From Candidatus Zixiibacteriota bacterium (GTDB lineage: Bacteria; Zixibacteria; MSB-5A5; JAABVY01): DNA of 12,646 bases. Made by a program: the position numbers and the translations under genes. Shown here one piece after another: positions 7,441 through 12,646 of the stretch; position 1 is the stretch's first letter, and every line of letters begins with the position of its first letter. Where the stretch lies: positions 6,561-19,206 of the forward strand of contig JAABVY010000033.1 in assembly GCA_011777135.1 (NCBI GenBank). Reading direction: 5' to 3'. The notes under the pieces were generated by a model that saw only the letters and a program-made list of their open reading frames with translations, was not told the DNA's origin and did not search any database.

Positions 7441-7545
7441 ATGGACAAAAACTCATTATTTTTTGTGGTTTCTCAGGGCGCAGAAATTACGCCGGAAGAC
7501 TTCCACCGGGCATTTCTTGCTCAGAAACTGGCGGCACCGATTTAA
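7441..7545 (+). CDS. Possible 34-residue small protein
   Basis: ATG 7441 opens a 34-codon frame ending at TAA 7543-7545, preceded by AAGGA (7432-7436) at a short 4-base spacing. The peptide starts MDKNSLFFVVSQGAEITPED and continues with FHRAFLAQKLAAPI. Its composition looks protein-like, and the codons resemble those of neighbouring genes. It has no signal peptide and no known motif. It could be a true small protein, the remnant of a decayed gene, or chance. It is the best of several short overlapping frames in this gap; the 61-codon frame at 7413-7598 overlapping it lacks a ribosome binding site. Confidence 0.3.
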   Translation: MDKNSLFFVVSQGAEITPEDFHRAFLAQKLAAPI

Positions 7546-7594
7546 ACTCTTTAGATGTCTTTACAGGACATTTCTGGCATGGTGTCCTCACGAA

Positions 7595-8518
7595 TTAATT
7601 CCCAACATTATATTCCATTTTCACTTTCAGGAAAAAAGAATTCTCGTATTTACTGTCAAATAGCTGGTTATTGTCGACATCGTATAATTCCAGCCTGCGA
7701 TAAAAACTCCTGCCGGCATTGATACTCAAATCCAGACCTTTATAGATATTGAATCCTATTGACGGCCCGGCGTTGAGAATTGAATACTTGATTCGTCCTC
7801 CCTGGAGCGAACTGCCATCCTCGAGGCTAATATTCTCGCCGATACGGAAGTGGGCCCCGGTAACCTTGGCTTCGATCCCGCCCCTTATTCGAGGGCTGAT
7901 CAGATACCATAATTCCAGTTTTTGAGGAATATCAAATTTGAATCGCCAGTTATCCCCTGGTTTCCAGTTCAGCCTGAACACGGGGAGAACTTTTTCATCT
8001 CCGAAATCATCCGAATAACCAGCTCCAATGCCATAAGAAAATCTGCCGTTGACGTTTTTCTCGAATATGAACCCGGCTCGCAATCGGATATGCTCCGAGG
8101 TAATCCCTATGAAATCGCTGTGCATACTGGGCTGAAGCAGGAATGCAAACTGCCATCTGGGGGAAATCCTCTGAATAAATACAAGGCCATATTTGATGCT
8201 GTAAAGATATTCCGGACGATAGATCTGGCCGGCTAAACTCACCTGGTCATAGGACTGATGCAGCCACCTGAATGTCAGGAAATGCAGGAGCATCGTATTC
8301 TGTCCCGAGAGCAGTACCGGAATTGCCAGCTTGGCAGTGAAGGTCTGCTGGGCAACTTTCAACTCCTCCTCTTCCACTCCGGTCAAATCAATTTCAGCCT
8401 CCGGTACAATTTCATAGCTGAATGAGACCAGCTCCAGTCCTTCGGCAGATATATAACTGAATAAGATCAGCAGATCAGCGATCAAGACTGAAAGCAGTAT
8501 GCGGGAGCTGATTTTCAA
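7595..8518 (-). CDS. Exported outer-membrane beta-barrel protein, DUF6268-like
   Basis: A 307-residue protein with a signal peptide (basic start MKISSR, hydrophobic core to about 23, likely cleavage near FSYISA). The mature part is rich in amphipathic strands with aromatic belts and short turns (for example RWQFAFLLQPSMHSDF, FSYGIGAGYSDDFGDE, SINAGRSFYRRLELYD), typical of a barrel of roughly 12 strands. The layout recalls DUF6268 proteins, but that call is by pattern only. No catalytic motif is visible; a porin or envelope role is possible. The last residues (VKMEYNVGN) do not give the classic C-terminal Phe BAM signal. The start is TTG 8518, supported by AAAGGA ending about 8 bases upstream and by a complete signal peptide from that point. 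It is divergent from the cytochrome gene. Confidence 0.8.
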   Translation of the reverse strand: MKISSRILLSVLIADLLILFSYISAEGLELVSFSYEIVPEAEIDLTGVEEEELKVAQQTFTAKLAIPVLLSGQNTMLLHFLTFRWLHQSYDQVSLAGQIYRPEYLYSIKYGLVFIQRISPRWQFAFLLQPSMHSDFIGITSEHIRLRAGFIFEKNVNGRFSYGIGAGYSDDFGDEKVLPVFRLNWKPGDNWRFKFDIPQKLELWYLISPRIRGGIEAKVTGAHFRIGENISLEDGSSLQGGRIKYSILNAGPSIGFNIYKGLDLSINAGRSFYRRLELYDVDNNQLFDSKYENSFFLKVKMEYNVGN

Positions 8519-8549
8519 ACAGAAGTCCTTTTCAATATTTTTAATAGAA

Positions 8550-8576
8550 CTTATATGCTTTTTTCAAAAATTACAA
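8550..8576 (-). promoter_or_regulatory. Possible promoter for the beta-barrel gene
   Basis: Minus strand TTGTAA (8576-8571) and TATAAG (8555-8550; five of six against consensus) are separated by 15 bases, shorter than ideal. It would give a leader of about 25 bases holding the AAAGGA site. Confidence 0.33.
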
Positions 8577-8658
8577 GCTGATTGCTATTAAAATAGAGAC
8601 GGTCTATCAATGGTTCCGGCTTGAGCATTTAAACTTCATAAAACTCTCAAAAAATCCC

Positions 8659-8687
8659 TTAAAGTTGATGTATTTTTACCGTATAAT
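8659..8687 (+). promoter_or_regulatory. Possible promoter upstream of the cytochrome leader ORF
   Basis: A perfect TATAAT lies at 8682-8687, with only a weak -35 (TTAAAG 8659-8664) at 17 bases. Transcription would start near 8694, inside the AAGGAGGAG ribosome binding site at 8692-8700. That would truncate the site, so either the hexamer is fortuitous or the start is a few bases earlier than usual. Confidence 0.28.
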
Positions 8688-8705
8688 ACTTAAGGAGGAG
8701 TGAAT

Positions 8706-8759
8706 TTGTTGACTTACGCACTTGGCTCAAAGGCTTGCCGTTCGGGCTGCCGGATTTAA
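8706..8759 (+). CDS. Possible 17-codon leader ORF ahead of the cytochrome gene
   Basis: TTG 8706 lies 7 bases after a consensus AGGAGG (8693-8698), the strongest ribosome binding site in the window, and opens a 17-codon frame (MLTYALGSKACRSGCRI) ending at TAA 8757-8759. The frame is the same as that of the cytochrome gene 25 codons downstream; two in-frame TAA codons (8757 and 8778) separate them. The cytochrome ATG itself has no visible Shine-Dalgarno. The peptide could be a translated leader that feeds ribosomes to the main start by reinitiation or regulates it. Alternatively it is chance, or a sequencing or mutational change has split a longer N-terminus. Confidence 0.3.
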   Translation: MLTYALGSKACRSGCRI

Positions 8760-8780
8760 ACACTAATTACTGTAGAATAA

Positions 8781-11700
8781 ATGCGAAAGACCCTGATAAT
8801 ATCGATATTTATTCTCTTATCCGCGGCTATAGTCTTATGGTCAGCGGTTCCGACAACACTTAATGACTTTTTCTTCCCCGGTTCACAGCCAAATCAGTCC
8901 GGGAATTTTGAAACTCCGGATAAATGTGACAACTGCCATGGAGGATATGATAAAGCGGTGGAGCCCGCTTTTGGATGGCGTGGGAGCATGATGTCGCAGG
9001 CCGCCAGAGACCCGCTTTTCTATGCCAGTATGACCATCGCCAATCAGGATGCCCCCGAAAGTGGAGACCTGTGCATTCGCTGTCATTCTCCATCCGGATG
9101 GCTGGAGGGGAATTCTACTCCCACGGATGGCTCTGCGCTGACCAGCGCGGATCGTGAAAGCGTGCACTGCGACTTTTGCCACAAGATGGTTAAGCCCACT
9201 CAAATCGGGGTCAATCCTTATCCTGATGATTCGGCCTATACCGTGGAAACTTATGACCGCGACCAGATTTATCTCGCCACCCTGACAGATATTCCCGAGA
9301 CTGAGGCAGATGGTATGTATATTGTCGATTCGGATAATGGTAAACGTGGACCCTTTGTGGATGCCGATCCAAATCATCAAAAATTTTATTCGCCATTCCA
9401 TAGCGAGGCGGCCATCTGCGGGACCTGTCATGATGTTTCCAATCCAGCCTTCAGCAGGGATACGGCAGATAATTATGTACCAAATACATTTGATCAGCCC
9501 GCTCCCAGTTTTGATCCTTATGATCTTTTCCCGGTGGAGAGGACCTATAGTGAATGGCTGATGAGCGATTATAATTCGCCTTCGGGTGTATATGCGCCTC
9601 AATTTGGCGGTAACAAGGATACAGTCTCGACCTGTCAGGACTGCCATATGGCTGATACTACCGGTAAGGGCTGCAATAAAGCTCAGGCCCCAATCCGTGA
9701 TGATCTGCCGCTGCATGACATGACCGGAGGAAATACATTTGTACCGCAGCTCATAGAGAGTGTGTTCCCGGGTGAAGCCGATCTCGAGGCCCTTGATTCA
9801 GGGATTGTACGCGCACGGAGGATGCTGCAAATGGCGGCCACTATGGATGTCACCGCCACACCTGAGGATACGTATTTTGATGTAAATGTTCATATTATCA
9901 ATGAAACCGGCCACAAACTGCCCTCGGGTTATCCTGAAGGAAGGCGAATCTGGATCAATGTTCAGGCCTACAACAGCAATGATGATTTGATCTATGAATC
10001 CGGTGCCTACGATCTGGACAGCGGTATTTTGACTCTTGATGTTGATGCTAAGATATATGAGATAAAGCCCGGGATCTCCGGCAGCCTTTCACCTGTGGTG
10101 GGAATAGATGCTGACCCATCATTTCATTTTGTCCTGAACGATACCATTTACAAAGACAATCGGATTCCGCCGCGCGGATTTACCAATGCAGATTTCGAGA
10201 TGATTCAATCCCAGCCAGTCGGTTATTCATACCCCGATGGCCAGTACTGGGATGATACTGAGTACCAGATACCCGGAGCAACGGCAAAGCTGGTGGTAAA
10301 TCTGTATTATCAAACTACAAGCAAAGAGTATGTCGAATTCTTGCGGGATGAGAATATTACCGATGAATGGGGCAATACGATGTATAATCTCTGGGATACA
10401 TATGGCAGATCGGCTCCGGAGCTCATGAATACCGATACTCTTCTGTTATCCCCCCTCGCCGGGAACGAACCGCCAGTGCTTGATTCAATCGGTCCGAAAT
10501 CTGTTGATGAAGGATCTAATCTCAACTTTACCGTAACTGCCAGCGATCCGGATGGCACAATTCCTGATTTGACAACCTCGACATTGCCCGATGGCGCAGG
10601 ATTCACCGATCATGATGATGGAACCGGAACATTCGATTGGACGCCGACTTTCGATCAGGCTGACATTTATTCGGTAATCTTCTATGCCACCGATGATTCC
10701 GCAGCGGTTGATTCCGAGGTTGTGGAGATAACTGTCATTAATGTAAATCGAGCGCCGGTGCTTGGTTCGATAGGCGACAAGACTGTGGCGGAAGATGATA
10801 CCCTGATTATTGAGATTTCGGCTACCGATCCGGATAACGATTCGCTGGCCTTCAGTGCTGATCCGATTCCTGCCAACGCAACCTTAGAGGACCACTATGA
10901 TAACACCGCGACATTTACATTCATCCCGGATTTCAGCCAGGCAGGAGAGTACTCAATAACCTTTACCGTATACGACGCCGATTCAACTGACTCTGAATTG
11001 ATAACTATCACAGTCACGAATACAAATCGTGCTCCGATCCTGGCGGAAATAGGCAGCCAGAACATAGGGGTTGATCAAAATCTCAACTTTGGCGTTTCCG
11101 CCTCCGATCCCGACAATGATTCCATAATCCTGAGCACCTCAACTTTGCCAGATAATGCCGGATTCACTGATAACGGTGATGGTACCGGGGTATTCGACTG
11201 GACTCCATCAAGCGCCCAGGTTGGGACCCATTATGTGACCTTCTATGCCGAGGATACCCTTGAAGCGGTCGATTCCGAAATTGTCGAAATCACGGTATTC
11301 GAAGGAAACCAGCCTCCGGTGCTGGATCCCATAGGCGACAAGACCGGTGTTGTGGACCAACTCCTAACCTTTGAAATAACCTCATCCGACCCGAACGGTG
11401 ACAGCGTTGCCTTGAGTTATGAGAATTTGCCGGATGGAGCCACGTTCACTGAAAACGGGTATGACGACCAGCTTGGCAAGTATACGGCCACATTCTCATG
11501 GACGCCGGGTGATCAGCACGAGGGAGTTCATGAAAATATCCATTTCATCGCTGATGATGGTATTCTCACTGATGATGAATATATAAGCATTACAATCGAA
11601 GCATCCTATACTTGTGGTGATGCCAACTCCGACGGCTTGGTTAATGTAAGTGATGCGGTCTGGATTATTAATTATGTGTTCATCGGCGGCGATCCGCCCA

Positions 11701-11834
11701 ATCCACTTGCAGCCGGTGAGGTTAATTGTGATAGTTCGGTCAATGTCAGCGATGCTGTCTGGATAGTCAATTATGTCTTCATTGGAGGAAACCAACCCTG
11801 TGATACCAATGGGGACGGTATCCCGGATTGTTGA
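8781..11834 (+). CDS. Exported five-haem c-type cytochrome with Ig-like repeats and dockerin-like C-terminus
   Basis: A 1017-residue secreted protein. The signal peptide covers about 1-22 (MRKTLIISIFILLSAAIVLW). The multihaem part (about 45-310) has five covalent haem sites: CDNCH 49-53, CIRCH 98-102, CDFCH 130-134, CGTCH 213-217 and CQDCH 285-289. A domain at about 340-555 contains GHKLPSGYPEGRR (377-389), a stretch typical of large multihaem cytochromes. Four Ig-like (He_PIG/cadherin-like) repeats follow at about 562-652, 656-746, 749-840 and 844-940, each with a PVLxxIGxK-type opening, except that the third opens PILAEIGSQ. A duplicated type I dockerin-like Ca2+ module (945-1000) and the ending CDTNGDGIPDC close the protein. 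It should be exported, loaded with haem in the periplasm and displayed outside the cell; an electron-transfer role is likely, the partner unknown. The ATG at 8781 gives a proper signal peptide but lacks a clear ribosome binding site. Confidence 0.9.
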   Translation: MRKTLIISIFILLSAAIVLWSAVPTTLNDFFFPGSQPNQSGNFETPDKCDNCHGGYDKAVEPAFGWRGSMMSQAARDPLFYASMTIANQDAPESGDLCIRCHSPSGWLEGNSTPTDGSALTSADRESVHCDFCHKMVKPTQIGVNPYPDDSAYTVETYDRDQIYLATLTDIPETEADGMYIVDSDNGKRGPFVDADPNHQKFYSPFHSEAAICGTCHDVSNPAFSRDTADNYVPNTFDQPAPSFDPYDLFPVERTYSEWLMSDYNSPSGVYAPQFGGNKDTVSTCQDCHMADTTGKGCNKAQAPIRDDLPLHDMTGGNTFVPQLIESVFPGEADLEALDSGIVRARRMLQMAATMDVTATPEDTYFDVNVHIINETGHKLPSGYPEGRRIWINVQAYNSNDDLIYESGAYDLDSGILTLDVDAKIYEIKPGISGSLSPVVGIDADPSFHFVLNDTIYKDNRIPPRGFTNADFEMIQSQPVGYSYPDGQYWDDTEYQIPGATAKLVVNLYYQTTSKEYVEFLRDENITDEWGNTMYNLWDTYGRSAPELMNTDTLLLSPLAGNEPPVLDSIGPKSVDEGSNLNFTVTASDPDGTIPDLTTSTLPDGAGFTDHDDGTGTFDWTPTFDQADIYSVIFYATDDSAAVDSEVVEITVINVNRAPVLGSIGDKTVAEDDTLIIEISATDPDNDSLAFSADPIPANATLEDHYDNTATFTFIPDFSQAGEYSITFTVYDADSTDSELITITVTNTNRAPILAEIGSQNIGVDQNLNFGVSASDPDNDSIILSTSTLPDNAGFTDNGDGTGVFDWTPSSAQVGTHYVTFYAEDTLEAVDSEIVEITVFEGNQPPVLDPIGDKTGVVDQLLTFEITSSDPNGDSVALSYENLPDGATFTENGYDDQLGKYTATFSWTPGDQHEGVHENIHFIADDGILTDDEYISITIEASYTCGDANSDGLVNVSDAVWIINYVFIGGDPPNPLAAGEVNCDSSVNVSDAVWIVNYVFIGGNQPCDTNGDGIPDC
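10464..11600 (+). repeat. Four tandem Ig-like domain repeats within the cytochrome gene
   Basis: Repeats of about 90-97 codons share the pattern PPVLDxIGxK...LxFxVxASDPDxD...TLPDxAxFTDxxDGTGxFDWTP...YxVxFYAxDxxxAVDSEVVEITV. Repeats 1 and 3 are the most alike, and repeat 2 lacks the DGTGxFDWTP loop in its exact form. At the DNA level ATAGGCGACAAGAC occurs in repeats 2 and 4. The repeats are diverged, so the duplication is not recent. They probably act as a rigid surface spacer or adhesive stalk. Confidence 0.8.
11643..11788 (+). repeat. Duplicated dockerin-like half-modules
   Basis: Two copies of NVSDAVWI(I/V)NYVFIGG, starting at 11643 and 11742, have a 99-base (33-codon) period. Each copy is the helix after a Ca2+ loop. 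The first loop, DANSDGLVNVSD, has the full set of acidic and Asn ligands. The second, EVNCDSSVNVSD, starts with Glu and has Ser for the usual Gly, so it looks weakened. C945 and C983 open the two halves at matching positions. Confidence 0.75.
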
Positions 11835-11902
11835 TAAAATCTCCAATCAAAAGAACGGTGTGCCATATCCCCAATGTTCTAAAAAAAGTATTCAGTACCT
11901 CT

Positions 11903-12616
11903 TTATTCTGCCTCAGGCATAGTCTTCGGTTTGGCGCTCTTGGAATAATTCATCTTCACCGGCGCCACCGCACCCCCTGAGACTATGAAGCTCATGGCCT
12001 CGTCAACAGTCCAGTTGGTATAGGTGACCTTATGGGCGGGAACGATTTCAAGATAGCCGGAGGTGGGATTGGGGGTGGTGGGGACATAAACTGCAGCCAG
12101 TTTCTCACCAGTATCGGAATCCTCCAGGGTCCGTGTCAGGAATCCCAGAGTCTTCATCTCGGGAGAGGGAAAATCGATCAGCACTACAGTCTGTGTACCA
12201 TCCGGCCTGGCCTTGAAGGATTCGATCAATGTCTTAACTCCGCCATAGACAGTTTTAATTAATGGAATTTTCTCCATCAAAGCGTCGAACATATCCAGCA
12301 TCTGTTTACCGATCACACGCGTGGCCAGAACTCCCAGGAGGTAGAATATCAGCACGATCAAGGCGATTGCCAGTATGCCTTCGATTATCGGATTGATTAG
12401 GATGTTCGCTATGGTCTCAGAAAACGGGGCGATCAGGGCTGCCAGGGCATTTATTACCGGTTCACCGATACCCGTCAGGATATCCAGTATAAATTTGACA
12501 ACGACCCATGTGATAAGAATCGGAATTGCGGTCAGGAGACCTGTGATCACGAATTTCTTGAAACGGGAGTCGTGCTTCTTTTTCTCCTCTTCGGTCTTAA
12601 ATGCAGTTTCAACCAT
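11903..12616 (-). CDS. DUF502-family membrane protein
   Basis: A 237-residue inner-membrane protein of the DUF502 family, which also includes plant COV1/LCV proteins; its biochemical role is unknown. A charged cytoplasmic start (residues 1-21) is followed by a first membrane helix (about 22-44), a second (about 78-98) and a soluble domain with the family signatures IPLIKTVYGGVK (117-128), PTTPNPTSGYL (179-189) and DEAMSFIVSGG (205-215). The length is normal for the family, and the last 20 residues form a variable polar tail. ATG 12616 is the only plausible start before the first helix; no clear Shine-Dalgarno is visible in the 30 bases left before the window edge, which contain AT-rich sequence. 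The gene converges on the cytochrome gene with a 68-base gap. No functional link with its neighbours is evident. Confidence 0.93.
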   Translation of the reverse strand: MVETAFKTEEEKKKHDSRFKKFVITGLLTAIPILITWVVVKFILDILTGIGEPVINALAALIAPFSETIANILINPIIEGILAIALIVLIFYLLGVLATRVIGKQMLDMFDALMEKIPLIKTVYGGVKTLIESFKARPDGTQTVVLIDFPSPEMKTLGFLTRTLEDSDTGEKLAAVYVPTTPNPTSGYLEIVPAHKVTYTNWTVDEAMSFIVSGGAVAPVKMNYSKSAKPKTMPEAE

Positions 12617-12646
12617 GGTACTATTTTATTATCCGACAGGACGCTT

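Larger units (their letters stand above)
6798..7594. other. Long intergenic region (about 800 bases) with RNA-like structure
   Basis: No long open frame here looks like a real gene. The left part (6877-7106) holds a minus-strand terminator, two hairpins and a possible promoter, annotated separately as a candidate small RNA. A 34-codon frame with a ribosome binding site lies at 7441-7545. A hairpin with 6-base arms (AGGACA 7565-7570, TGTCCT 7583-7588) sits just after the minus-strand stop at 7595 but lacks a T-tract. I see nothing definable in 7107-7440 apart from AT-rich sequence. Confidence 0.7.

Noticed and set aside
8700..8759. Riboswitch upstream of the cytochrome gene (considered a GEMM/c-di-GMP type because these control cytochromes in other bacteria)
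   Set aside because: The characteristic GEMM core segments are not present, and only weak 3-base stems can be drawn in this stretch.
8883..9716. Long open frame of 277 codons on the minus strand, antisense to the cytochrome
   Set aside because: It overlaps a strongly supported gene with five CxxCH sites. Its translation is rich in Ile, Gly and Arg without domain-like pattern, and no ribosome binding site or context supports it; it is a by-product of codon use on the other strand.
11852..11880. Hairpin between the convergent cytochrome and DUF502 genes as a bidirectional terminator
   Set aside because: Only 5-base arms (AGAAC/GTTCT) with a large, poorly paired interior. The plus side is followed by an A-tract and the minus side by TTTGATT, so the intrinsic terminator criteria are not met on either strand.
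12060..12082. G-rich stretch on the plus strand resembling a G-quadruplex
   Set aside because: It is the complement of the codons for the conserved PTTPNPTSG motif of the DUF502 protein, which explains the G runs. Only three runs of three or more G are present.

Overview
The window most likely comes from an uncultured bacterium of the candidate phylum Zixibacteria or a close relative in the Fibrobacterota-Chlorobiota-Bacteroidota neighbourhood. This is inferred, not proven. The best clue is the secreted protein ending at 11834: it finishes with a duplicated type I dockerin-like module (NVSDAVWIINYVF repeated with a 33-codon period) and the tail CDTNGDGIPDC, a style I associate with Zixibacteria. 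A very long Ser/Thr kinase-TPR protein, an MCE lipid-transport protein and an outer-membrane barrel indicate a double-membrane cell. I see no mobile element, CRISPR array, tRNA or rRNA.

Layout. Positions 1-5379 form a minus-strand block, listed here in transcription order: an MlaD/MCE substrate-binding protein (4477-5379), a CPA2-type cation/proton antiporter (3154-4347), a 881-residue Ser/Thr kinase with a TolB/FlgO-like domain and TPR array (345-2990), and, 27 bases further on with a strong ribosome binding site, the start of a small beta-rich protein that leaves the window at position 1. The kinase and the small protein almost certainly share a transcript. The gaps of 163 and 129 bases upstream could each hold a promoter.

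Positions 5577-6797 encode a polytopic membrane protein on the plus strand, divergent from the MCE gene. Positions 6798-7594 hold no convincing long gene, but the minus strand carries a good intrinsic terminator (6877-6909), two hairpins (6965-7029 and 7035-7063) and a possible promoter (7079-7106). Together these look like a small structured RNA of about 195 nt. A possible 34-codon gene lies at 7441-7545.

Positions 7595-8518 (minus) encode an exported, probable outer-membrane beta-barrel protein. Divergent from it, 8781-11834 encodes an exported five-CxxCH multihaem cytochrome with four Ig-like repeats and a dockerin-like C-terminus. A consensus Shine-Dalgarno lies 80 bases upstream of its ATG and serves a 17-codon ORF rather than the main start. 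Convergent to the cytochrome gene, 11903-12616 encodes a DUF502-family membrane protein.

The common theme is the cell envelope: lipid transport, ion exchange, outer-membrane and cell-surface proteins, and a membrane kinase that may sense envelope state. No gene set forms a recognisable complete pathway. The observations most worth following up are the structured RNA candidate, the cytochrome-Ig-dockerin architecture with its unusual leader, and the small unrecognised protein coupled to the kinase.
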